64,000 nucleotides of DNA from Bradyrhizobium sp. URHD0069 (GCF_000701345.1 NZ_JNIJ01000033.1:18032-82031), one strand, 5' to 3'; positions 50,913 through 60,098 are shown, counted from the stretch's first letter. Notes: a model not told the origin generated them from the letters alone. Made by a program: numbers and translations.

Positions 50913-51551
50913 TTAGAACCGCAGCACCTTCGATCCCGCCAGCGCGCCGATCGCGGCCACCAGCGCGGTGGCGATGGTGTACCAGGTCGCCACGAACAGC
51001 GGTGAATCATCCGCGCAGTGCGCGGCGTAGAGCGTCGCCGCCAAGCCCGCCGACAACAGTCCGGCGATCGCGCCGGCGACCGCGGGTCGGGTCGGGGCAC
51101 CGTGACGCAAGCCGATCAGTGCCGCCGCCAACAGCGGCAGCGACATCAGCGGAATGGCGACCAGGCAAACCCATGAATTGTTGCCGATCAGCCGCGTCAT
51201 CATCGGTAGCCGCTGCGGCATCATCATCTCCCCTGACAACCCGGCGGCCAGAAGTCCGGCCGGAATCAACAACAGCCATCTCCAGCCATTCAGCGAAGCT
51301 TCCGGCCGCGACAAATGCAGGCTGATGGCGATGGCCGGGATCGCCAGCGCCAGCGTCACCGCAAACTTCAGATCGAAGAAGGGATTGCGCATCGCGGTCA
51401 TGACATCCGGCCGCACGCCGAGCCCGACGAAAAATATCGCCACCGAAGCCGGCGCCGCGGCGAGCAACGCCAGTGCCAGCACCAATCCGACCGGCCGCGC
51501 TTGGTGCGCGTTATCGGCGGCCAGGGTTCGAATGAGCTGATCGGTTTCCAT
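50913..51551 (-). CDS. NrsF-type anti-sigma factor (DUF1109)
   Basis: A 212-residue inner-membrane protein with six helices (GLVLALALLAAAPASVAIFF, AVTLALAIPAIAISLHLSRP, WLLLIPAGLLAAGLSGEMMM and others). It fits the DUF1109 family, whose Caulobacter member NrsF holds the sigma factor SigF at the membrane. It starts two bases after the sigma gene stop at 51554. Cysteines used by NrsF to sense metals or oxidants are sparse here: one in the helix NNSWVCLVAIPLM and one in YAAHCADDSP. Confidence 0.88.
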   Translation of the reverse strand: METDQLIRTLAADNAHQARPVGLVLALALLAAAPASVAIFFVGLGVRPDVMTAMRNPFFDLKFAVTLALAIPAIAISLHLSRPEASLNGWRWLLLIPAGLLAAGLSGEMMMPQRLPMMTRLIGNNSWVCLVAIPLMSLPLLAAALIGLRHGAPTRPAVAGAIAGLLSAGLAATLYAAHCADDSPLFVATWYTIATALVAAIGALAGSKVLRF

Positions 51552-51553
51552 TC

Positions 51554-52099
51554 TCAGTGTTCCCGCAGTTTGGCGATGAGGCCGGCAAGCCCGCGATGCA
51601 GCGCCACGCGCACCGCCCCCTCGCTCATCGCGAATTTCGCCGCGGTCTCCTTGATCGACGCGCTGTCGACCGCGATCGACTGCAACACCTCGCGCTGCCG
51701 CGCCGGTAGCGACTGCAGCTGCGCCGCGACTTCGCTCGCAGGCGCGGTCTCCGCGGCCGGCTCGCTCGCCATCGTCTCGGAGAAATCGTCGATGTTGACG
51801 AAAACCCGCCGGCCGCGGCGACGCAACGCATCGATCAGTTTGTTGCGGGCGATCGCAAACAGCCAAGGCGCGAACGGCGCGTTTATGTCCCAGGTATGCC
51901 GCTTCAGATGCACCGCCAACAAAATGTCCTGCACGATGTCCTCGGATTGATCGACCGGTTGCCCTGCTCGCGCGAGACCCCGGCGCGCTGCGGCCCTCAA
52001 CACCGGCGTGACGGTTTTGAGCAGACGATGATACGCCGCACTGTCTCCTGAAATCGCCGACCGCATCAGGCCGGTCCATTCGTCTTCATGCTGGCGCAC
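51554..52099 (-). CDS. ECF sigma factor, SigF-type
   Basis: About 181 residues. The GTG at 52099, six bases after an AGGAG site, is the likely start (VRQHEDEWTGLMRSAISGDS); an upstream TTG at 52135 would fall within the promoter. Region 2 is PVDQSEDIVQDILLAVHLKR with APFAPWLFAIARNKLIDALR; region 4 is LPARQREVLQSIAVDSASIK with KFAMSEGAVRVALHRGLAGL. Paired with the NrsF-type protein it resembles Caulobacter SigF-NrsF, which answers to metal or oxidative stress (family knowledge). Downstream buf-type genes seen in that regulon are not in the window. Confidence 0.9.
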   Translation of the reverse strand: MRQHEDEWTGLMRSAISGDSAAYHRLLKTVTPVLRAAARRGLARAGQPVDQSEDIVQDILLAVHLKRHTWDINAPFAPWLFAIARNKLIDALRRRGRRVFVNIDDFSETMASEPAAETAPASEVAAQLQSLPARQREVLQSIAVDSASIKETAAKFAMSEGAVRVALHRGLAGLIAKLREH

Positions 52100-52118
52100 G
52101 CGCGCTCCTACACCGCAA

Positions 52119-52143
52119 TTCGATCGATCTTTCAATTTGTTAC
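52119..52143 (-). promoter_or_regulatory. SigF-like promoter before the sigma gene
   Basis: On the complement, GTAAC (52143-52139), 16 bases, then CGAA (52122-52119), 20 bases before the GTG start. The SigF motif I recall from Caulobacter is GTAACC-N15/16-CGAA, so this looks like an autoregulated promoter. The sixth base differs. Confidence 0.5.
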
Positions 52144-52438
52144 GTCAGCAAGCCTCGATCACGAACTCGTGATCGGCGCCTTCGCCTCGCGCCCCGCCCG
52201 CCGGGGAATCGCAAACCCGACTCCGCTGCCGGCAGGCTGATAACATCGATCGATCCTGTCTGACACCCGCCGCCTTGATTCCAAAAAAGAATTCGCGAAC
52301 GAAATGTCTGCAACCACGCACCGGCTGCTGCCCTGCTTTCGCCCGGTGTAGCGCGAAGATTCCCTTTTTCTGCCCCGCTGCGGACACGCCGCAGGGTCTC
52401 TTTTCGTCTCGGGAGCTGGCAAATGGGGAGATCGCCAG
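52144..52438. other. Divergent intergenic region
   Basis: About 295 bases between the sigma-factor promoter and the secreted protein gene at 52439. No second SigF-like motif on the right-hand strand and no repeat was found, so co-regulation of the right-hand gene by the sigma factor is not supported. Confidence 0.5.
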
Positions 52439-53146
52439 ATGAAAATCACAGCCAGCGGGCGCTCGGCATCGATACTAGCGACATGGATACTGGCAACAGG
52501 GCTCTTTGTGTGTTTCGCGGGGCCATCGCAAGCGGCACCGGACGAGGATACGGCGAAGTATGCGACATCGCAGAGTGCCACAGACGCACCCATGGCGCTC
52601 AACAAATACACCAAACACGGCTCGCGGCACGGGAAAAAATCCGCGCAGCGTAAATCCGAAAAGGTCGCGGAGAAATCCGATACCGGCAAGAAGACCGATG
52701 TAACCAACGTCGCTGATAGCGGCGGTGACAATTCATCTGCGATTCCGCTTTGGGTGGCCAATGCCCATGCGCAACTGGCCACCGCCGCTACGCCAACCAG
52801 CAACGCAGCCAAGGCGATGTCCGCCCGCGCCAACGAAATTCTCCACAACGCGAACGCGCCAGACAAGCCGGTTGAGGCGCAACCGGCCACTGATACCGAG
52901 GTGGTCTCCGCCGATCAGCTCAACGATATCGATCGCGCGCTACAGGCCACGCAACCACCAGCGCCCACCCTGGCGCTGGCCTCGGTCGAGCCGCCGGCAG
53001 TGCCCGTCGCGCCGAGCGCGTTCGCGATGGTCGCAAGCAATACTGAAAGTTCCACCTGGGATCAGGCCTCCCTGATCGGGAAAATCTTCATCGGCTTCGG
53101 TGCGCTGCTGACGATGGCTTCCGCCGCGCGCATGTTCATGGCGTAG
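52439..53146 (+). CDS. Hypothetical exported protein
   Basis: A 235-residue protein with a signal peptide (MKITASGRSASILATWILAT, then GLFVCFAGPSQAA, cleavage after QAA). A Lys-, Ser- and Gly-rich middle (GSRHGKKSAQRKSEKVAEKS) is followed by an Ala/Pro-rich stretch and a C-terminal membrane helix (LIGKIFIGFGALLTMASAAR). The two hydrophobic ends with a flexible middle suggest a membrane-anchored periplasmic protein. I do not recognise a family. The base composition is normal for the region. Confidence 0.65.
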   Translation: MKITASGRSASILATWILATGLFVCFAGPSQAAPDEDTAKYATSQSATDAPMALNKYTKHGSRHGKKSAQRKSEKVAEKSDTGKKTDVTNVADSGGDNSSAIPLWVANAHAQLATAATPTSNAAKAMSARANEILHNANAPDKPVEAQPATDTEVVSADQLNDIDRALQATQPPAPTLALASVEPPAVPVAPSAFAMVASNTESSTWDQASLIGKIFIGFGALLTMASAARMFMA

Positions 53147-53147
53147 C

Positions 53148-53226
53148 GTCATTGCGAAGCGAAGCAACCCGGAGGCCGCAAGCCCAGACTGGATTGCTTC
53201 GTCGCTCACGCTCATCCCTATGACGG
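53148..53226. repeat. Degenerate copy of the CATTGCGA palindrome
   Basis: Starts GTCATTGCGAAGCGAAGCAA, ends TGGATTGCTTCGTCGCTCAC with CTATGACG. It is a worn version of the 87-base palindromes at 25331-25417 and 63363-63449. Confidence 0.7.
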
Positions 53227-53306
53227 GATGAAGCCTGGCCGCAATCCCTCTTGAAGCTCATCCCGCCAGCGGGCACATTGCCCGCGAAATCAGCACGGGG
53301 TGGACC

Positions 53307-54086
53307 ATGAGCACGTTCGAACACATCATCGTCGAAAGCAAAGGCGCGGTCGGCGTCATCACGCTCAACCGCCCGAAGATGCTCAATGCGCTGTCGTTCG
53401 GCGTGTTCAGAGAAATCGCCGCCGCGGTCGACGAACTCGAATCCGACGACGGTATCGGATGCATCCTGCTGGCGGGCGGTGAAAAAGCCTTCGCCGCGGG
53501 CGCCGACATCAAGGAGATGCAGCCGAAAACCTTCATCGACATGTTCTCCAGCGATTTCACCACCATCGGCGGCGACCGCGTCGCCAAGTGCCGCAAGCCG
53601 ACCATTGCCGCCGTCAGCGGCTATGCGCTCGGTGGCGGCTGTGAACTCGCCATGATGTGCGACATCATCATCGCCGCGGAGACCGCGAGGTTCGGCCAGC
53701 CGGAAATCACCCTCGGCACCATTCCCGGCATTGGCGGAACGCAGCGACTGACGCGCGCGGTCGGCAAATCGAAGGCGATGGATCTCTGTCTCACGGGGCG
53801 GATGATGGATGCCGCCGAAGCGGAGCGCTCGGGCCTCGTCAGCCGCGTCGTGCCGGCGGACAAGCTGATGGAAGAAGCGCTATCGATGGCGGAAAAAATC
53901 GCCTCGATGTCGCGCCCCGCCGCCGCGATGGCCAAGAGCGCCATCAACCGCGCGTTCGAGACGCCGCTGTCCGAAGGACTTGAGGTCGAACGCGATCTGT
54001 TTCACTCGACCTTCGCGCTCGAAGATCGCTCCGAAGGCATGGCAGCCTTCATCGAAAAGCGCAAGCCGGTGAATAAGAACAGGTGA
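53307..54086 (+). CDS. Enoyl-CoA hydratase
   Basis: A 259-residue short-chain crotonase-fold hydratase for beta-oxidation. Oxyanion-hole and active-site regions appear in GGEKAFAAGADIKEMQPKTF and ALGGGCELAMMCDIIIAAET; the two glutamates of hydratases are in GGGCELAM and GQPEITLGTIPG. GIGGTQRLTRAVGKSKAMDL and the C-terminal FALEDRSEGMAAFIEKRKPV complete the family pattern. The length is standard. Confidence 0.94.
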   Translation: MSTFEHIIVESKGAVGVITLNRPKMLNALSFGVFREIAAAVDELESDDGIGCILLAGGEKAFAAGADIKEMQPKTFIDMFSSDFTTIGGDRVAKCRKPTIAAVSGYALGGGCELAMMCDIIIAAETARFGQPEITLGTIPGIGGTQRLTRAVGKSKAMDLCLTGRMMDAAEAERSGLVSRVVPADKLMEEALSMAEKIASMSRPAAAMAKSAINRAFETPLSEGLEVERDLFHSTFALEDRSEGMAAFIEKRKPVNKNR

Positions 54087-54436
54087 TCTCGTCGTCCCCT
54101 GCGCAACGGCTGCGCCGGCGAAGTTATTACACTTCCCTCCCGGGTATTTGCGGTATTTGCTAATTTACGTGAACTGCGTGTACGCAAGACTATTGCGGAG
54201 GAACTTGCCTGAACCGGGTTGGTAACGGTCGGCGTCCTCACTGCATTTGGACACGCAAATGTTACCGCAAGCGCCGGAAACGGCCAGGCAGTAGGTCGTT
54301 CGCGCAACACCTCCGGTGAAAAATTCAATTCCGCGTCCTTTCCAGGCGCGACCGTTTGCCTGTGGCGGGAGCGCCGTCTAAACAGGTAAACGTGTCGAAG
54401 GCGGGGGCCGACGACCAGAGTTGCAACAGGATCTTT
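54087..54436. other. Promoter region of the TolC-family gene
   Basis: A 350-base gene-free stretch. GGTAAC near 54219 and GTTACC near 54260 are inverted, and ATTTGGACACGCAAAT lies between them, so a weak secondary structure or operator is possible. The base composition is lower in GC than the neighbours around 54120-54200, where a promoter is likely. Confidence 0.45.
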
Positions 54437-55855
54437 ATGATTAAGAGTGCCGCTAAAGTAGGCGACGTGGGAAAACGCGTGCTGCGATCGGGTATTTGCC
54501 TTGGTGTCGCGACCTGTGTCGGTTTTGCAGCTAGCGCGGCGCGGGGCGAAGCCCTCCCCGAGGCTTTGGCCAAGGCCTACCAAAACAATCCGCAGCTAAA
54601 TGCCGCACGGGCGCGGCAGCGCGCCATCGACGAGAACGTGCCGCAGGCACTCGCAGGTTACCGGCCGCAGATTGTCGCCAGTCTGGGCGCCGGATTGCAG
54701 GCAGTGCGCGACCTGCTGGTGGACAACACGGTTCAATCGGCGACTTTAAAGCCCTGGACCATCGGGGTGACGGTGACGCAGACGCTGTTCAACGGCTTCA
54801 AGACCGCCAACAGCGTGCGGGTGGCGGAACTGCAGGTGCAGTCGGGGCGCGAGGCACTACGCAATATCGGTCAGGGCCTGCTGCTCGACGCCGTCACCGC
54901 CTACACCAACGTGCTGGCCAATCAGTCGCTGGTCGAGGCGCAACGCGCCAACGTCGCATTCTTGCGGGAAACCCTCGGCATCGCCCAAAAGCGTCTCAAC
55001 GCAGGCGACGTAACGCCGACCGACACTGCGCAAGCCGAAGCGCGGCTTAACCGGGGCCTTGCGGATCTGAACGCCGCCGAGGTCAATCTCGCCATCAGCC
55101 AGGCAACCTATACCCAGGTGATCGGCAACCCGCCCTCCCGGTTGACTCCCGCCGAAACCGTCGACCGGTATCTGCCGCGCAGCCGCGACGACGCGACAGC
55201 GCAGGCCTTCAAGGAGCATCCGGCCGTCCTTGCCGCAAGCTTCGACGTCGATGTCGCCTCGACCACCATCCGCGTCGCCGAAAGCAGCCTGCTGCCAAGT
55301 GTCACGCTGCAAGGTAGCGCCAGCCACAGCAGGGATTCCGATCCCACGCTCAGCACCTTCAGGACCGACCAGGCTTCTGTAATCGCGCAGATGAACGCGC
55401 CGATCTATGACGGCGGCAGCGCGGCGTCGCAGACGCGGCAGGCCAAGGAACTGGCCGCGCAAAGCCGGCTGGTGCTCGATCAGGTTCGCAATCAGGCCCG
55501 CACCGCGGTGGTCGGCGCGTGGGTGGCAAATGAAGGCGCCAAGATCGCGGTGGCGGCCTCGGAATCCGAAGTGCGCGCCGCGACCGTCGCGCTGCAGGGC
55601 GTGCAGAAGGAAGCGCAGGGCGGCCAGCGCACAACACTAGACGTGCTGAACTCCCAGCAGGATCTGATCTCGGCGAAAGCGCGGCTGATCGGCGCGCAAC
55701 GCGACCGCGTGATCGCTTCCTATGCGATGCTCAGCGCCATCGGCAGACTCGACGTCAAGACGCTTTCGCTCAATACGCCCGACTATCTGCCGGAGGTGCA
55801 CTACCATCAGGTGCGCGACGCCTGGCACGGCCTGCGTACGCCATCGGGGCAATAG
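54437..55855 (+). CDS. TolC-family outer-membrane channel
   Basis: A 472-residue exit duct for type I secretion or RND efflux. A signal peptide ends near GFAASAARGEA; then the family start EALPEALAKAYQNNPQLNAA with RARQRAIDENVPQALAGYRP. Two homologous halves each carry long helices and strands (NVAFLRETLGIAQKRLNAGD, and later RTTLDVLNSQQDLISAKARL). The start at 54437 begins MIKSAAKVGD. No inner-membrane type I genes flank it, so it may serve several systems, including the RND pump at 56928-61388. Confidence 0.93.
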   Translation: MIKSAAKVGDVGKRVLRSGICLGVATCVGFAASAARGEALPEALAKAYQNNPQLNAARARQRAIDENVPQALAGYRPQIVASLGAGLQAVRDLLVDNTVQSATLKPWTIGVTVTQTLFNGFKTANSVRVAELQVQSGREALRNIGQGLLLDAVTAYTNVLANQSLVEAQRANVAFLRETLGIAQKRLNAGDVTPTDTAQAEARLNRGLADLNAAEVNLAISQATYTQVIGNPPSRLTPAETVDRYLPRSRDDATAQAFKEHPAVLAASFDVDVASTTIRVAESSLLPSVTLQGSASHSRDSDPTLSTFRTDQASVIAQMNAPIYDGGSAASQTRQAKELAAQSRLVLDQVRNQARTAVVGAWVANEGAKIAVAASESEVRAATVALQGVQKEAQGGQRTTLDVLNSQQDLISAKARLIGAQRDRVIASYAMLSAIGRLDVKTLSLNTPDYLPEVHYHQVRDAWHGLRTPSGQ

Positions 55856-55953
55856 GATACGGCCTAATATCTGCGACGCTGCGCCGACCGCATAACGTGC
55901 TATTCTCTCCCCAAGCGCGCAACTGAATGCGCGAGAAACAAGGGAGAACACCA

Positions 55954-56001
55954 ATGCTGACGCGACGCAGTATTTTGCTTGCTCCATTGCCGCCGGGGTG
56001 A
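55954..56001 (+). other. Stranded export leader of the amidohydrolase gene
   Basis: ATG at 55954, eight bases after AGGGAGA, encodes MLTRRSILLAPLPPG and then a stop. MLTRRSILLA is a twin-arginine-like leader. One base more in this stretch would bring it in frame with GVIMPNRAAFAKAAQPS of the next entry, which reads like the rest of the same signal peptide. Hence the leader and the enzyme are split by a one-base deletion or a sequencing error. Confidence 0.7.
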
Positions 56002-56003
56002 TC

Positions 56004-56918
56004 ATGCCTAACCGAGCCGCCTTCGCGAAAGCGGCCCAGCCATCGACGCCGGTGAAGTTCGACGTTCCCGCCGGCGCCTGCGATTGCCACACCCATATCC
56101 ACGGCGACCCCGAGAAATTTCCGTTCTTCTCAGGCCGGGTCTATACGCCGGAGCTGGCATCCCCTGAAGAAATGGCGGCCCTGCACAAGGCGTTGCACAT
56201 CGAGCGCGTGGTGATCGTCACCCCCAGCGTCTACGGTACTGATAATTCGTCGACATTGTTCGGCATGAAAGCGCGCGGCGCGACCGCGCGCGGCGTCGCC
56301 GTCATCGATGAGAAGACGCCGGACAGTGATCTCGACGGCCTGAATCAGGCGGGCATCCGCGGCATCCGGCTTAATCTTGCAACCGGCGGTACCAACGATC
56401 CCACTGTCGGGCGTCAGCGCTTTCAGGCCGCGGTCGAGCGCGTCAAAACGCGCGGCTGGCAGATCCAGATGTTCACCAGTCTACCGATGATCTCCGCGAT
56501 CAAGGAGCTCGTCGGCGCCTCCCCGGTGCCTGTCGTATTCGACCATTTCGGCGGCGCGCAGGCCGAGCTCGGCACCGAGCAGGCGGGTTTTGCCGACCTC
56601 GTGGAGCTGGTGCGATCAGGCAAGGCTTATGTGAAAATCTCCGGCGCCTATCGGGCCTCGAAACTTGCGCCCGACTATCCCGACGCGGCCCCGCTCGCCA
56701 GCGCGCTGATCGCAGCGAATTCCGATCGCATTGTCTGGGGCACCGATTGGCCACATCCGGACTCGGTGACGCCGCCGGGACGAAAGCCGACCGAGGTGAC
56801 ACCGCTGTTTCAGATCGACGACGGCCGTCTTTTCAATCAGCTTCCAATATGGGCACCGGATGCAGCGGTCCGGAAAAAGATTCTGGTCGACAATCCGGCA
56901 CGGCTCTACGGGTTCTGA
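56004..56918 (+). CDS. Amidohydrolase, 2-pyrone-4,6-dicarboxylate hydrolase-like
   Basis: A 304-residue TIM-barrel hydrolase of the amidohydrolase-2 group. Metal-site signatures are CDCHTHIHG near the start, VVFDHFGGAQ in the middle and IVWGTDWPHPD near the end. The nearest characterised relatives open lactones such as 2-pyrone-4,6-dicarboxylate (family knowledge). The ATG at 56004 has no good ribosome-binding site, whereas the out-of-frame ATG at 55954 has one, so as written the protein would lack its leader and may be poorly made. Confidence 0.88.
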   Translation: MPNRAAFAKAAQPSTPVKFDVPAGACDCHTHIHGDPEKFPFFSGRVYTPELASPEEMAALHKALHIERVVIVTPSVYGTDNSSTLFGMKARGATARGVAVIDEKTPDSDLDGLNQAGIRGIRLNLATGGTNDPTVGRQRFQAAVERVKTRGWQIQMFTSLPMISAIKELVGASPVPVVFDHFGGAQAELGTEQAGFADLVELVRSGKAYVKISGAYRASKLAPDYPDAAPLASALIAANSDRIVWGTDWPHPDSVTPPGRKPTEVTPLFQIDDGRLFNQLPIWAPDAAVRKKILVDNPARLYGF

Positions 56919-56927
56919 GCGCCGCAT

Positions 56928-59900
56928 TCAGCGCGCCCGCCGCGAGAAGACTGCGATCAGCACCGGCAGCGTTACCAGAATGACCAGCGGCGCCAGCATC
57001 ATGCCGGTGACCACGACGACGGCCAGCGGCTTTTGCACCTGCGATCCGATCCCCGCCGACATCGCTGCCGGCAACAGCCCCACGCCGGCGACGACACAGG
57101 TCATCAGCACCGGGCGCAGTTGCAGCTCGCCGGTGCGGATCACCGCCCTCGTCCGGTCAAAGCCTTCGTCGATCAGCTGATTGTATTGCGACAGGATGAT
57201 GATGCCGTCCATGACAGCGATGCCGAACAGCGCGACGAAGCCGATCGCAGCCGACACGCTGAATGGAATGCCCGATATCAAAAGCCCGAGCACGCCGCCG
57301 AAGATCGCCATCGGGATCACGCTCATCGCGAGCAGCGTGTCGACCATCGAACCGAAATTGAACCACAACAGCACCGCGATCAGCGCCAGGCTGATCGGCA
57401 CCACGATCGACAGCCGCTTGATGGCGTCCTGCAGATTGCCGAACTCGCCGACCCACTCGACCCGCGATCCCGGCGGAAGCTGAACCTGGGCCGCGACCTT
57501 GTCCTGCGCTTCCTGAATCGCGCTGCCGAGGTCGCGCTCGCGCACCGAGAATTTGATCGGAAGATAGCGCTCCTGCTGCTCCCGGTAGATGTAGGCGGCG
57601 CCCGAGACCAGGTTGATCGACGCAACTTCGCTTAATGGGATCTGCATGACCGTCCCATTCGGGCCCGCCGCGCCGATCCGTAAGTTCTGGATCGCTTCGG
57701 CGCTCTTCCGGTACTCGGGCGCAAGGCGCACGATGATCGGAAAATGCCGGTCGCTGCCGCTCTCATAGAGATCGCCGGCACTGTCACCGCCGATCGCCAC
57801 TTTGATCGTCGCATTGATATCGCCCGGGGTCAGCCCATAACGGGCCGCGCGCGCCCGGTCGATATCGATCTGGATGGTGGGTTGGCCGAGCGAGGTGAAT
57901 ACCGCCAGATCAGTGACCCCCTGTACCGTGGCAAGCACCGACTTGATCTTGTTGGCGGTGTCGGTGAGCACCTGCAGATCGTTGCCATAAAGCTTGATCG
58001 AGTTTTCGCCCTTTACACCCGATACGGCTTCCGAAACATTGTCCTGCAGATATTGCGAGAAATTGAATTCAACGCCGGGAAACCTATCATGAAGCTTTGC
58101 CAACATTCGCGCCGTCAGTTCGTCCTTGTTGTGCGGCCCGGGCCATTCGCCGATCGGCTTCAGCGGCGCAAAGAATTCCGCATTGAACAGGCCGGCGGCG
58201 TCGGTGCCATCGTCGGGCCGCCCATGCTGCGACACCACCGATTCCACTTCAGGAAAGCTGCGGATCGTCTTGCGCATCTCGTTGACATAGGCATTGCCTT
58301 CCTGCAGCGAGATCGTCGGGGGCAAGGTCGCACGGATCCAGAGATTGCCCTCTTCGAGTTTCGGCAAGAACTCCAGTCCGAGCAGGCGACCGAAGATGAT
58401 GGTCATGACCACAAGACCCGCGGCGCCCGCCATCACCAGTTTCCGGTTTTCAACCGCCCAGTTCAACACCGGAAGATAGAGCCGGTGCAGCAACGCCATG
58501 ATCGGGGTTTCGGTTTCCTCCATATGTGAAGGCAGGATGATCGCGCTCAACGCAGGAGTAATGGTGAATGTCGCGATTAACCCGCCTGCCAGCGCATAGC
58601 CATAGGTCCGCGCCATCGGTCCGAAGATGTTGCCTTCGACACCGCTTAACGTGAACAGCGGCAGAAACGCCGCGATGATGATGGCGGCTGCAAAGAAGAT
58701 CGACCGCGACACGTCGGCGGCAGCTGCAAGGATGGCATGACTCTTCATGCCCATCGTGGTGTCGTAGGAGATATGGCCTTGCTCCGCTTCCGACAATTGA
58801 GTGGTTTGAGACAACCGGCGGAAGATCGCCTCCACCATGATCACGGTACCGTTCACGACCAGTCCGAAGTCGATCGCGCCGACCGAGAGCAGATTGGCGG
58901 ATTCGCCGCGCAACACCAGGATGATCACGGCGAAGAACAGCGCGAACGGGATGGTGGCGCCGACGATCAGCGCGCTGCGCAGATCGCCCAGGAACAGCCA
59001 TTGCACCAGTACGATGAGCAATATGCCGAGCACCATGTTGTGCAGCACGGTCGCGGTGGTGATGTCGATCAGGTCCTTGCGGTCATAGATCCGCTCGATC
59101 CGCACCCCCGGCGGCAGGATGCTGGAGTTGTTGATCGAGGCGACAAGCTTTTCGACGCGCGCAATGGTTGGCGAGCTTTGCTCGCCGCGCCGCATCAGCA
59201 CGATGCCTTGCACGATGTCGTCATCCTGATCGAGGCCGGCGATTCCAAGCCGCGGTTTTTCGCCGACCGTGACAGTCGCGACATCCTTGACCAGCACGGG
59301 ATTGCCGCCGCTTTGCGACACCATGGTGCTGGCAAGATCGTCGAGCGAACGGATCAGGCCGACTCCGCGCACCACGGCTGATTGCGCGCCGATATCCACC
59401 GTGTTGCCGCCGACATTGATGTTGGAATTTCTGACGGCCTCCAGCAGCTGCGGCAGCGTCAGCCCATAGGCGATCAGCTTGTTGAAATCGACCTGCAGCT
59501 CGTAGGTCTTGGTTTTGCCGCCCCAGCCGGTGACGTCGATCACGCCGGGCACGGCGCGAAAGCGGCGCTGCAACACCCAGTCCTGCAGCGTCTTGAGGTC
59601 GCGCACGCTGTAATTCGGCGGCCCTGCCAGCCGATAGCGATAGATTTCGCCGATAGGGCTGAGCGGCGAAATCCCCGGCTGCACGTTGCCCGGCAAAGGC
59701 GCCAGTTGCGACAGCCGATTCAGCACCTGCTGCTCTGCTTCGTAATAGGTGTAGTCGAACGAAAACTGCAATTTGACGTCGGACAATCCGTACAGCGAAA
59801 TGGTGCGGATGGTACGCAGGTTCTTGATGCCGGCGAGCTGGGTTTCGATTGGAATGGTGATATAGCGTTCGATCTCTTCCGACGACAATCCCGGACTTTG

Positions 59901-60050
59901 CGTCACGATGTCGACTATCGGCGGCGTTGGATCGGGATAGGCTTCGATATTGAGCTGCTTGAATGCGATCACGCCGCCGATCATCACGATGGCGAACAGG
60001 CCCAGCATCAAATAGCGGCGGCTGACGGCAATGGCGACAGGGCGATCCAT
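56928..60050 (-). CDS. HME-type RND efflux permease (CzcA/CusA family)
   Basis: A 1040-residue inner-membrane proton-driven pump. Twelve helices and two large periplasmic loops are laid out as usual. The opening is RRYLMLGLFAIVMIGGVIAF with AYPDPTPPIVDIVTQSPGLS and ERYITIPIETQLAGIKN. The helix-4 signature for heavy-metal exporters appears as VGAIDFGLVVNGTVIMVEAI near 393-412; in CzcA the second acidic residue is Asp where this has Asn. The adaptor gene lies 48 bases upstream, the usual order adaptor then pump. The cargo could be a metal but is not certain. Confidence 0.92.
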   Translation of the reverse strand: MDRPVAIAVSRRYLMLGLFAIVMIGGVIAFKQLNIEAYPDPTPPIVDIVTQSPGLSSEEIERYITIPIETQLAGIKNLRTIRTISLYGLSDVKLQFSFDYTYYEAEQQVLNRLSQLAPLPGNVQPGISPLSPIGEIYRYRLAGPPNYSVRDLKTLQDWVLQRRFRAVPGVIDVTGWGGKTKTYELQVDFNKLIAYGLTLPQLLEAVRNSNINVGGNTVDIGAQSAVVRGVGLIRSLDDLASTMVSQSGGNPVLVKDVATVTVGEKPRLGIAGLDQDDDIVQGIVLMRRGEQSSPTIARVEKLVASINNSSILPPGVRIERIYDRKDLIDITTATVLHNMVLGILLIVLVQWLFLGDLRSALIVGATIPFALFFAVIILVLRGESANLLSVGAIDFGLVVNGTVIMVEAIFRRLSQTTQLSEAEQGHISYDTTMGMKSHAILAAAADVSRSIFFAAAIIIAAFLPLFTLSGVEGNIFGPMARTYGYALAGGLIATFTITPALSAIILPSHMEETETPIMALLHRLYLPVLNWAVENRKLVMAGAAGLVVMTIIFGRLLGLEFLPKLEEGNLWIRATLPPTISLQEGNAYVNEMRKTIRSFPEVESVVSQHGRPDDGTDAAGLFNAEFFAPLKPIGEWPGPHNKDELTARMLAKLHDRFPGVEFNFSQYLQDNVSEAVSGVKGENSIKLYGNDLQVLTDTANKIKSVLATVQGVTDLAVFTSLGQPTIQIDIDRARAARYGLTPGDINATIKVAIGGDSAGDLYESGSDRHFPIIVRLAPEYRKSAEAIQNLRIGAAGPNGTVMQIPLSEVASINLVSGAAYIYREQQERYLPIKFSVRERDLGSAIQEAQDKVAAQVQLPPGSRVEWVGEFGNLQDAIKRLSIVVPISLALIAVLLWFNFGSMVDTLLAMSVIPMAIFGGVLGLLISGIPFSVSAAIGFVALFGIAVMDGIIILSQYNQLIDEGFDRTRAVIRTGELQLRPVLMTCVVAGVGLLPAAMSAGIGSQVQKPLAVVVVTGMMLAPLVILVTLPVLIAVFSRRAR

Positions 60051-60098
60051 TCAGATCGGAGCTTTCAATGGATTGCCATGCGTTGCGTCACCACCGCG

